Source: Myxococcales bacterium
GTDB taxonomy: Bacteria; Myxococcota_A; UBA9160; UBA4427
Length of the DNA: 64,000 nucleotides
Assembly: GCA_012960035.1 (NCBI GenBank)
Contig: DUBZ01000072.1
Span: 35,210 to 99,209, forward strand
Reading direction: 5' to 3'
A model generated the notes under the pieces. The model was not told the DNA's origin. It saw only the letters and a program-made list of their open reading frames with translations, and searched no databases. The first letter of the stretch is position 1. Each line of letters opens with the position of its first letter. Shown piece after piece: positions 8,812-16,917 of the stretch. Both the position numbers and the translations under genes were made by a program.

Positions 8812-9999
8812 ATGAGCAAAGACGTAGCCGTACTTGGTGTTGGCATGCATCCCTGGGGCAAGTGGGGAAAGAATTTCGTCGAATACGGGATCACCGCATG
8901 CAATGCCGCACTTAAAGACGCGGGTATCGAGTGGCAGGACGTTGACTTCGTTTCCGGCGCCGAGACCGTGCGCAACGGTTACCCGGGTTACGTCGCTGGC
9001 GCGACCTTCGCCCAAGCCATGGGTTGGTCGGGTGCTCACGTCGCAACTTCGTATGCCGCATGTGCTTCGGGTGCTACCGGGATCAACGCCGCCCGCGCCC
9101 GCATCCTTGCCGGCATGAGTGACGTCGCCTTGGTGATCGGTGCAGACACGACTCCGAAGGGTTTCCTTGCTCCGAATGCAGGTGAGCGCTGGGACGATCC
9201 GGATTGGCTGCGCTTCCGCTTGATGGGCTGCACGAACCCCACGTACTTCGCCCTCTACGCGCGACGCCGCATGGACATCTATGGCGCAACCGAAGAAGAC
9301 TTCGCCCAGGTGAAGGTGAAGAATTCGCGCCACGGCTTCACGAATCCGAACGCGCGCTACAAAAAGAAGTTCACCATGGAAGAAGTATTGGCTTCGAACA
9401 TGGTCGCCGACCCACTGCGACTATTCGAAATCTGCGCAACGAGTGATGGCGCCGCATGCGTTGTCCTCACCAGCATGGAGTACGCGCGCAAACACTCACT
9501 CAAGCCCGTTCGAGTTTCGGGTGTGTCGACGGTGACGCCCAAGTTTCCGAGCACGGTGATCGAGATGCCCAACATCTCGACGGACTCGGCCTACAGCGTC
9601 CCGGTGCCCGACACGGAGTTCCGCGATTCGATCGCAGCCGCGGCCTACGAAGAAGCAGGCGTCGGTCCCGAAGACATGTCGCTCGCCGAGGTGTACGACC
9701 TCTCTTCGGCACTCGAACTTGATTGGTACGAAAACATCGGCCTGTGCAAGCCGGGCGAAGCCGAAAAACTATTGCGCGACGGCGATACGACCTTGGGGGG
9801 GCGCATCCCCGTCAACCCGAGTGGGGGGCTCGCGTGCTTCGGCGAAGCTGTTCCCGCGCAGGCAATCGCACAGGTTTGTGAATTGACCTGGCAGTTGCGC
9901 GGCGAAGCCGGCGACCGACAGGTTCAAGGCGCGAAGGCGGGCATCACCGCGAACCAAGGTCTCTTCGGCCATGGCTCCTCGGTGCTCTGCACCATCTAA
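8812..9999 (+). CDS. Ltp/SCP2-type thiolase-fold protein (probable aldolase or thiolase with DUF35)
   Basis: The 395-residue thiolase-superfamily protein is of the lipid-transfer (non-condensing) type. It has AACASG around Cys84, then GADTTPKGF and NPSGG near the C-terminus. The paired DUF35 gene suggests a relative of the Ltp2-ChsH2 retro-aldolase that removes the last side-chain carbons of steroids, or a C-C cleaving thiolase specific for ring-derived CoA esters. Sequence reading alone does not separate the two. An AAGGAG ribosome site precedes the ATG. Confidence 0.8.
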   Translation: MSKDVAVLGVGMHPWGKWGKNFVEYGITACNAALKDAGIEWQDVDFVSGAETVRNGYPGYVAGATFAQAMGWSGAHVATSYAACASGATGINAARARILAGMSDVALVIGADTTPKGFLAPNAGERWDDPDWLRFRLMGCTNPTYFALYARRRMDIYGATEEDFAQVKVKNSRHGFTNPNARYKKKFTMEEVLASNMVADPLRLFEICATSDGAACVVLTSMEYARKHSLKPVRVSGVSTVTPKFPSTVIEMPNISTDSAYSVPVPDTEFRDSIAAAAYEEAGVGPEDMSLAEVYDLSSALELDWYENIGLCKPGEAEKLLRDGDTTLGGRIPVNPSGGLACFGEAVPAQAIAQVCELTWQLRGEAGDRQVQGAKAGITANQGLFGHGSSVLCTI

Positions 10000-10072
10000 T
10001 CATTGAGGCGCAACCACGCCGCACACGCATCGCTGTTCGTATTCGCAGCAACGAAACAAAGGAATCATCACC

Positions 10073-11221
10073 ATGGCAGAGGCATACATCGTCGACGCAA
10101 TCCGCACCCCGGTTGGCAAAAAGAAGGGAAGCCTCGCGGCTGAACACCCAGCCGACCTCGGCGCCCATTCGCTCAAACATTTGATGAGCCGAACCGACAT
10201 CGATCCCGCCGCCGTAGAAGACGTGGTCTTTGGCTGCGTGGACACGATCGGCCCGCAAGCTGGTGACATTGCGCGCACTTGCTGGCTCGCAGCGGGTTTG
10301 CCCGAAGAAGTTCCCGGCACCACCATCGACCGTCAGTGCGGCTCGTCCCAGCAGGCAGTTCACTTCGCTGCGCAGGGTGTGATGAGTGGCACCCAGGACA
10401 TCGTGGTTGCCGGCGGCGTGCAGGCCATGAACATGATCCCGATTTCTTCCGCGATGACGTGCGCCGAAGGTCTTGGCTTCACCGATCCCTTCTCGACAAG
10501 TAAGGGTTGGGTGGAGCGATACGGCACCGTCGAAGTCTCCCAGTTCAACTCCGCAGAAATGATCGCGGAAAAGTGGGATATCACCCGCGAAGACATGGAA
10601 GCGTTTGCACTCGAAAGTAATCGAAGGGCTCTCGCCGCAACCGCCGAAGGGCGTTTCAAGCGCGAGATCATTCCATACGGAGACATGGACACCGACGAGC
10701 CGCCACGAGAGTCGTCCCTTGAAAAAATGGCTTCGCTGCGGACGTTGGTCGAAGGCGGCCGTTTGACTGCGGCTGTTTCGAGTCAGATCGCGGATGCGTC
10801 GGCCGCCATGCTGATCGTTTCGGAGAAGGCCCTCAAGGAGCACAACCTTACGCCCCGTGCACGCATTCATCACATGAGTGTCCGCGGTGCAGATCCGGTT
10901 TGGATGCTCACCGCACCCATCCCGGCCACCGAGTACGCGATGAAGAAGAGCGGCATGAACTTGTCGGACATTGACCTCGTCGAGATCAACGAAGCGTTTG
11001 CTTCGGTCGTACTCGCCTGGCAGAAGGAAACAGGTGCAGACCTCGCCAAGGTCAACGTCAACGGTGGCGCGATTGCACTCGGTCACCCACTCGGTGCAAC
11101 CGGCGTGCGCCTGATGACCACCATGCTCCACGAACTCGAGCGTACCGAAGGCCGCTACGGCCTGCAGACGATGTGCGAAGGCGGCGGCCAGGCGAACGTC
11201 ACCATCATCGAACGACTCTAA
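10073..11221 (+). CDS. fadA6: FadA6: steroid ring-degradation 3-ketoacyl-CoA thiolase
   Basis: The 382-residue degradative thiolase is strikingly like mycobacterial FadA6 (Rv3556c) over its whole length, for example in PRESSLEKMA, GGAIALGHPLGATG and the C-terminal CEGGGQANVTIIERL. The acylated nucleophile is Cys89 in DRQCGSS; the second Cys lies in CEGGG and the His in GHPLG. FadA6 performs the thiolytic step after ring D/C opening, releasing acetyl-CoA. It sits mid-operon. Confidence 0.9.
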   Translation: MAEAYIVDAIRTPVGKKKGSLAAEHPADLGAHSLKHLMSRTDIDPAAVEDVVFGCVDTIGPQAGDIARTCWLAAGLPEEVPGTTIDRQCGSSQQAVHFAAQGVMSGTQDIVVAGGVQAMNMIPISSAMTCAEGLGFTDPFSTSKGWVERYGTVEVSQFNSAEMIAEKWDITREDMEAFALESNRRALAATAEGRFKREIIPYGDMDTDEPPRESSLEKMASLRTLVEGGRLTAAVSSQIADASAAMLIVSEKALKEHNLTPRARIHHMSVRGADPVWMLTAPIPATEYAMKKSGMNLSDIDLVEINEAFASVVLAWQKETGADLAKVNVNGGAIALGHPLGATGVRLMTTMLHELERTEGRYGLQTMCEGGGQANVTIIERL

Positions 11222-11267
11222 CAATCAACAAAGAGACAAGCCGCTTACGAACGGAGAAGGAAACGAG

Positions 11268-12173
11268 ATGAGCAAGATCTGTCAGGACCGAGTTGTCATC
11301 GTGACGGGCGCGGGTCGCGGCATTGGCCGCGCGCACGCCCTCGAGTTTGCGCGCCAAGGCGCGAAGGTCGTTGTGAATGACCTCGGCGCAGAGGCCGACG
11401 GCGTCGGAAGTTCCGCCGGGCCTGCCAACGAAGTCGCCGATGAAATTCGTGCGATGGGGGGCGAGGCCATTGTGAATGGTGCCGATGTCGCAGACTTCGA
11501 AGCCTCTCGCGAACTCGTTAAGAGCGCGGTTGACACCTTTGGCCGCCTCGACGTGGTGGTGAACAATGCAGGCTTCTTGCGCGATCGCATGTTCCTCAAG
11601 ATCTCCGAAGACGAATGGGATGCCGTCATCAACGTGCATCTCAAGGGTCACTTTTGCACGAGTCGCCATGCCGCTGAGTACTGGCGCAATGAAAGCAAGG
11701 CTGGCAACCCGGTTGACGGTCGCATCATCAACACGAGTTCGGGCGCCGGTCTCCAAGGCAGCGTCGGGCAGGGAACGTATTCGGCCGCGAAGGGTGGCAT
11801 TGCGACGCTGACCCTCGTGCAGGCCGCAGAGCTTGGCCGCTACGGCGTTACCGCCAACGCGATCGCACCCGCGGCACGCACGCGCATGACCGAAGCGATC
11901 TTCACCGACATGAAGGCACCCGAAGCCGGCGAGTTCGACGAGAACGCGCCCGAAAACATTTCGCCCTTGGTTGTTTGGCTGGGGAGTTCCGAATCGCGTG
12001 ACGTGACGGGGCGAGTCTTCGAAGTGAAGGGTGGCATCATCGGCACATCCGACGGCTATCGCGACGGTCCGATCGTCGACAAAGGCAGTCGCTGGGAGCC
12101 CGACGAAGTTGGCGCTGCCGTCTCCGAAGTCATCGCCAAGTCTCCCGTCCCGCAAAAGGTGTTCGGTACCTGA
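11268..12173 (+). CDS. SDR dehydrogenase, MFE-2-like (HIP-pathway type)
   Basis: The 301-residue short-chain dehydrogenase has TGAGRGIG (13-20), NNAG (99-102), Ser157/158 and Tyr171-x3-Lys175. The longer form with an acidic, insertion-rich N-terminal loop (about 40-55) resembles the hydroxyacyl-CoA dehydrogenase part of multifunctional enzyme 2 and the mycobacterial cluster gene Rv3548c. It probably oxidises a hydroxyacyl-CoA ring-degradation intermediate. Its TGA overlaps the ATG of the next gene by one base. Confidence 0.83.
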   Translation: MSKICQDRVVIVTGAGRGIGRAHALEFARQGAKVVVNDLGAEADGVGSSAGPANEVADEIRAMGGEAIVNGADVADFEASRELVKSAVDTFGRLDVVVNNAGFLRDRMFLKISEDEWDAVINVHLKGHFCTSRHAAEYWRNESKAGNPVDGRIINTSSGAGLQGSVGQGTYSAAKGGIATLTLVQAAELGRYGVTANAIAPAARTRMTEAIFTDMKAPEAGEFDENAPENISPLVVWLGSSESRDVTGRVFEVKGGIIGTSDGYRDGPIVDKGSRWEPDEVGAAVSEVIAKSPVPQKVFGT

Positions 12174-13315
12174 TGGACTTCCGCTTCAACGAAGAGCAAG
12201 AAGAGTTGCGCGCGATGGCGCAGAGTTTTCTCGAAGAGAACTCTGGCAGCGAACAGGTCCGCAAGGCGATGGAGAGCGAGCTCGGCTACGACGCCGACAC
12301 GTGGAACCAAGTCGGCGCCGAACTCGGCTGGACCTCGGTCCATATCCCCGAAGAATACGGCGGCCTTGGGCTCGGCTACGTCGAACTCGTTGCGCTGATG
12401 GAAATGATGGGCGGCTCGCTTTTGTGTGCGCCATTCTTTTCCAGCGTATGCCTGGGGGCCAACGCATTGCTGGTTGCGGGTAGCGAAGAGCAGAAGCAAG
12501 AATACTTGCCCGGCATTGCCGAAGGCACGACCCGCGCCACGTTTGCGTACTGTGGCGAGTCAGGAAATTGGGACCCATCCACTGTGGAAGTCACCGCGGC
12601 TGTTTCAGGCGACGGCTACATGTTGTCCGGCGTGAGTTCCTTTGTCGTGGACGGGCACAGCGCCGATCTTGTGATCGTTGCCGCCCGGGCAGAGGGTTCA
12701 ACAAGCAGCGAGGGCTTGAGTCTCTTTGTTGTGTCCGGTGACGCCGCTGGCCTTCAAAGGAAAGCGCTTCCCACCGTCGACCAGACTCGAAGGCTTGCCG
12801 AACTCAACTTCAAAAATGTGACCGTACCTGCGACCGCCCGGCTCGGCGACGAAGGCGCAGCATCGGCTGCGATCGCGCGAACCCTCGACCTTGCCGCGAT
12901 CGCGCTCGCTGCAGAACAAGTTGGCGGCGCCCAGCGTTGCCTCGACATGTCGGTCGCCTACGCGAACGAACGCGTACAGTTCGGTCGTGCGATCGGTTCG
13001 TTTCAAGCCATCAAGCACAAATGCGCAGATCTTATGGTGAAGGTCGAGTCTGCACGCTCCGCTGCGTACTATGCGGCATGCGCGGTAGCGGAAGGCAACG
13101 ACGCTGAGATCAACACGGTGGCACCACTCGCCAAGGCGTACTGCTCCGACGCGTACTTTCAAAGCGCGGCAGACTGCATTCAGATTCACGGTGGGGTTGG
13201 GTTTACCTGGGAATACGACGTGCACCTTTACTTCAAGCGCGCAAAATCGACCGAATCTCTGCTGGGCGATGCTTCGTATCACCGTGAACAGTTGGCTCAG
13301 CGTATCGACCTCTAA
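12173..13315 (+). CDS. Acyl-CoA dehydrogenase, second beta-type subunit
   Basis: The 380-residue acyl-CoA dehydrogenase-family protein has RVQFGRAIGSFQAIKHK and QIHGGVGFTWEYDVHLYFKR in the C-terminal half. These are signatures of the beta partners (FadE32/FadE33 type). A canonical N-terminal FAD motif and the FERG Glu are absent. With 5992 (alpha) and 7171 (beta), the set mirrors the FadE31/32/33 trio, in which one alpha can pair with two betas. It overlaps the upstream SDR by one base. Confidence 0.78.
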   Translation: MDFRFNEEQEELRAMAQSFLEENSGSEQVRKAMESELGYDADTWNQVGAELGWTSVHIPEEYGGLGLGYVELVALMEMMGGSLLCAPFFSSVCLGANALLVAGSEEQKQEYLPGIAEGTTRATFAYCGESGNWDPSTVEVTAAVSGDGYMLSGVSSFVVDGHSADLVIVAARAEGSTSSEGLSLFVVSGDAAGLQRKALPTVDQTRRLAELNFKNVTVPATARLGDEGAASAAIARTLDLAAIALAAEQVGGAQRCLDMSVAYANERVQFGRAIGSFQAIKHKCADLMVKVESARSAAYYAACAVAEGNDAEINTVAPLAKAYCSDAYFQSAADCIQIHGGVGFTWEYDVHLYFKRAKSTESLLGDASYHREQLAQRIDL

Positions 13316-13382
13316 GTCGCCTCCGCGATTTACTAAAGCGCTCGCGTGGCAAAGACACGCAGCCGCAAGGAGAACACCCGGC

Positions 13383-14165
13383 ATGGACAATCCCCTCGAC
13401 TACGCGGGCAAGGTTGTAATCGTGACCGGCGGCGGACGCGGTGTGGGTCTTGGCATCACGCACCGGTTTCTAGAGTCGGGTGCGGACGTTGTCATTTGCG
13501 GACGGAACGAACCCGAAGCACTCCCCGAAGCCAACGGCCGCAAGGCAGAGTTCATCGCTGCGGACGTGCGAGATGTCGAACAGATCGAAGCCGTCGTGGC
13601 CTTTACGAAGGAACGGTATGGCCGCGTCGACGTGCTCGTCAACAACGCGGGCGGTGCACCCGAAGCCGATGCCGCAACCGTGTCCGCGCGTTTTTCAGAA
13701 TCCATCATTCGCCTGAACTTGATTGCGCCGCTCAACTTCGCTCAAAAGGCGAATGCGGTCATGCAAGAACAAGAAACTGGCGGCGTCATCATCAACATTG
13801 CAAGCGTAAGTGCCACGCGCCCATCACCTGGAACGGCGGCGTATGGCGCGGCGAAAGCGGGGCTATTGAGCCTGACCGAGAGTGTCGCGGTCGAGTGGGC
13901 GCCCAAGGTCCGTGTGACGGCGATCATTGCCGGGATGATTCGAACCGAGCAAGCGCATCTTCACTACGGCGACGAAGAAGGCATTGTCGCGGTAGGTCGG
14001 ACGGTACCCCTAGAGCGCATGGGCGAGCCCCGGGACATCGGCGATACCTGCTTGTACCTCGCGTCTCCACTTGCAAGTTACGTGAGCGGATCGAGTGTGT
14101 GGGTGCATGGTGGGGGTGAGAAGCCAGCGTTTCTTGCTGCCGCGAAGAACACGACGAAAGACTAG
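13383..14165 (+). CDS. SDR oxidoreductase (HIP cluster, Rv3549c-like)
   Basis: The 260-residue short-chain dehydrogenase has TGGGRGVG, NNAGG and YGAAK. It closely resembles the SDR beside echA20/ipdAB in mycobacteria, including VVICGRNEPEALP and DADAATVS-like segments, so a steroid ring intermediate is the likely substrate. I chose the ATG at 13383, preceded by AAGGAG. A longer frame from 13191 would run back into the dehydrogenase gene. Confidence 0.83.
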   Translation: MDNPLDYAGKVVIVTGGGRGVGLGITHRFLESGADVVICGRNEPEALPEANGRKAEFIAADVRDVEQIEAVVAFTKERYGRVDVLVNNAGGAPEADAATVSARFSESIIRLNLIAPLNFAQKANAVMQEQETGGVIINIASVSATRPSPGTAAYGAAKAGLLSLTESVAVEWAPKVRVTAIIAGMIRTEQAHLHYGDEEGIVAVGRTVPLERMGEPRDIGDTCLYLASPLASYVSGSSVWVHGGGEKPAFLAAAKNTTKD

Positions 14166-14229
14166 ATCTACTAACGATTGGCCAGGCTCCGTGCGGCAAC
14201 GTGCGAGACCCGCAAGAGGAACATCCAGT

Positions 14230-14691
14230 ATGGCGACCATCTTCAATCATCCCAGCGAACTCAAAGAATCCGTCGGCAAGCAACTTGGCGTGAGCGAGTG
14301 GCTCGAAATCGACCAAGCCCGCATCGACACCTTCGCCGACGCGACCGGCGACCATCAGTGGATCCACGTCGACCCCGAGCGCGCGAAGGACGGCGCGTTC
14401 GGCTCAACGATCGCTCACGGCTACCTTACTCTTTCTCTCGTGAACAAGTTCCTGCCCGAAATCATCGACGTGCGTGGCATTTCGATGGGAGTCAATTACG
14501 GCAGCGACCGCCTGAGGTTTCCGGCTCCGGTCCCGGTCGGGGCGCGGATTCGAGGCAGCGCTGAATTGATCAAAGTAGAAGACGTCAAGGGCAATGCAGT
14601 TCAGTCGACTGTGCGGGTCACGGTCGAAATCGAGGGCAGCGACCGTCCGGCATGTATCATCGACACCATCAGTCGCTACGTTCCTGCGTAG
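14230..14691 (+). CDS. MaoC-type (R)-specific enoyl-CoA hydratase
   Basis: The 153-residue single hot-dog protein carries the hydratase-2 motif: Asp41, His46 and the GSTIAHGYLTLSL helix that holds the substrate thioester. It would hydrate a trans-2-enoyl-CoA made by the upstream dehydrogenases, feeding the SDR and thiolase. The ATG at 14230 follows an AAGAGGA site; frames further upstream overlap the SDR. It is the last evident catabolic gene of the operon. Confidence 0.85.
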   Translation: MATIFNHPSELKESVGKQLGVSEWLEIDQARIDTFADATGDHQWIHVDPERAKDGAFGSTIAHGYLTLSLVNKFLPEIIDVRGISMGVNYGSDRLRFPAPVPVGARIRGSAELIKVEDVKGNAVQSTVRVTVEIEGSDRPACIIDTISRYVPA

Positions 14692-14745
14692 CGATCAATC
14701 GCGGTAAGCTCATCGCGACAAACACAAAGCCGGGGACTCCAGACG

Positions 14746-15480
14746 ATGAAGCTAAGCCGCAAGGAGTTTCTGATGGGTGCGGGTGGCTTGTCCGCCGGCT
14801 TCCCCCTCGGTGCGATCGCGCACGACCGCGCAAACCCAGGCAGGCGTTCGTTTGCCCAATGCGGTGAAGACCTGATCGTCGACTTCATCCTTGGCAAAAT
14901 CGGGGTGACGGACATGACGTATCTCGACATCGGTGCCTTCGACCCGATCGAGATCAACAACACCTACCTCTTCTACGAGAAGGGCTTCAAGGGTGTTCTC
15001 GTCGAGCCCAACCCGGTGATGTGCGACAAGCTGCGCAAGGTGCGTCCTCGCGACACCACTCTCACCGCGGGGATCGGCATCACGGACGAACGCGAAGCCG
15101 ACTTCTACCAGATGAGCGACCCGTCGTGGAACACGTTTTCCAAAGAAGAAGCAGAGCACGTCGTCAAAACCACGAACGGCGCGATCTTTGTCGAGAAGCA
15201 ACTCAAGATGCCGCTCCTCGAGATCAACAGAGTCATGGGAGAATATTTTGGCGGTGCACCGACATTCGTGTCGATCGACGCCGAAGGACTTCACTTCGAT
15301 CTCGTGAAGGCGATCGACTACTCAAAATATCGCCCGCTGGTGATCTGTGTTGAAACACTCGTGTCCGGAACAACGAAGAGCATCCCCGAGATCGCCCAGT
15401 ACATGTCGAGCCAAGGCTATGTCGAGCGTGGCGGATCGTTCGTGAACACCATCTTCGTTGACGTGAAGGTGCTCGCTTAA
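14746..15480 (+). CDS. FkbM-family methyltransferase-like protein with Tat-like leader
   Basis: The 244-residue protein has an FkbM-type Rossmann methyltransferase core. TYLDIGAFDP (about 58-67) is SAM motif I and VLVEPNP (about 85-91) is the acidic beta2 end; FVSIDAEGL follows near 170. The N-terminus is SRKEFLMGAGGLSAGFPLGA, which resembles a twin-arginine signal (S-R-K-x-F-L plus a hydrophobic stretch). That would make export possible, unusual for a SAM enzyme. It lies 54 bases after maoC on the same strand, but a role in steroid breakdown is not evident. Confidence 0.75.
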   Translation: MKLSRKEFLMGAGGLSAGFPLGAIAHDRANPGRRSFAQCGEDLIVDFILGKIGVTDMTYLDIGAFDPIEINNTYLFYEKGFKGVLVEPNPVMCDKLRKVRPRDTTLTAGIGITDEREADFYQMSDPSWNTFSKEEAEHVVKTTNGAIFVEKQLKMPLLEINRVMGEYFGGAPTFVSIDAEGLHFDLVKAIDYSKYRPLVICVETLVSGTTKSIPEIAQYMSSQGYVERGGSFVNTIFVDVKVLA

Positions 15481-15725
15481 GCGATTAGCGAAATTTAGGC
15501 TCGCGTTTTGGTTACGAACCGTTCGGAACAGAGACCCGCTGAACGCTCACTCATTGTGTTTGTCCGTGATCACCACGCAATTTGCTGCGATTGCTTTGCA
15601 TGTGCGGAACAAAGGCACGACGAGGGTCCCGGTGGATTCAACACTTGGTTAGAATCGTACCCTTGCGACTGCTGAGCATTTGAGTGCCCGCGTATGGCTC
15701 TACTACGAGGTTCCACAAACCACCG

Positions 15726-16853
15726 ATGCAATCACCAATCAACCGCGCGTGGCAAGAATGGATCGGCCATCCCGAAACTGGCGAAGTGCCACTACCGTCT
15801 CCTTCTCTCGGATTGGCCGCCAAGCTGGCGCTCGACGGAGGACTCTTGTGGGCGATGTCGAAGACCACTCCGCAGAGTTCGAGCCCGCAAGATCTAGCGT
15901 CTGCCGATCGCGACCTCGATCGGTCATTGCGCTTCTTTGAAGACATGGGGTGGATCGATTCGCCCAGCGAATTTCACCGCAAACCGCCGCGCCTGAAGCA
16001 GCCCGACTTCACTCGTGCCTGGCGGGGGACGTTGCGTTACGAGCACATGCGATTTGCAAGTGGCTATGCGCCTCATGATGACGATCCGCTGCGCGAAGAG
16101 TGGATGTCGAACAAGAAAAACCTCACGGCTCACGCTTGGGTGCTGCGTCATCGCAATGGCGCGCATCCGTGGATCGTTTGTCTACATGGCTACGGGATGG
16201 GTTCTGTTTGGACGGATCTGGCGGCCTTTCGTGCGGAATATTTGCACCGACAACTAGGCATGAACGTCATCAACTACGTCGCGCCACTGCATGGCATGCG
16301 CGCCAATGCTGGAGCGCATGGCGGCGAATTCTTCGACGGTCCTCCTTCGAGCCCGGTGCACGGGAATGCACAGGCGATCTGGGATCTGCGGCGCATCCTC
16401 GGTTGGATTCGCTCGCATGGGCCGACCCGCATCGGTGTCCACGGGATTTCGCTGGGTGGCTCGACTGCGGCGCTGCTCGCGAACTACGATGCCGACCTCG
16501 ACTGTGTCATCGCCGGGATCCCGGCAATACGCATCGACGAGCTGTTTCGCCACCACACTAAGAAAGAGCACCAGCCGAGCGATGATTTTTGGGAGCGTCT
16601 CGGCCGACTCCAAAGTGTGATCTCGCCCTTGTCTCAGCCCAGTGCCGTAGACCGCGAGCGTTTGTTCATCTATGCCGGCGTTGTTGATCGCCTGGTTCCG
16701 GCCAGGTTGCCCAATGATCTGTGGAACCACTGGGGCGAACCCGAGATGCTCTGGTACCACGGAAGTCATGTGACTTCGACGATGGATACCTCGGTGAAGT
16801 CGTTTCTTGATCGGGCTTTCGTCGCCACCCAGCTCGCCACACGCAGCCACTAG
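15726..16853 (+). CDS. Alpha/beta hydrolase
   Basis: The 375-residue predicted serine hydrolase has an oxyanion-hole-like HGYGMGS and a nucleophile elbow GISLGGS. A late Asp (VVDRLVP) and His (YHGSHVTS) complete a plausible triad. The N-terminal 120 residues form a separate cap-like region without a family name I recognise. A GTG at 15684 would add 14 residues; neither start has a strong ribosome site. The substrate is unknown. The DUF3604 gene follows 64 bases downstream and may be co-transcribed. Confidence 0.72.
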   Translation: MQSPINRAWQEWIGHPETGEVPLPSPSLGLAAKLALDGGLLWAMSKTTPQSSSPQDLASADRDLDRSLRFFEDMGWIDSPSEFHRKPPRLKQPDFTRAWRGTLRYEHMRFASGYAPHDDDPLREEWMSNKKNLTAHAWVLRHRNGAHPWIVCLHGYGMGSVWTDLAAFRAEYLHRQLGMNVINYVAPLHGMRANAGAHGGEFFDGPPSSPVHGNAQAIWDLRRILGWIRSHGPTRIGVHGISLGGSTAALLANYDADLDCVIAGIPAIRIDELFRHHTKKEHQPSDDFWERLGRLQSVISPLSQPSAVDRERLFIYAGVVDRLVPARLPNDLWNHWGEPEMLWYHGSHVTSTMDTSVKSFLDRAFVATQLATRSH

Positions 16854-16917
16854 ATTTCGTAGTCCGCAGCCAAATGCTTCAGTTCAAAAACGTCCTCGTC
16901 CCTAAAAAGGAAAGTTC

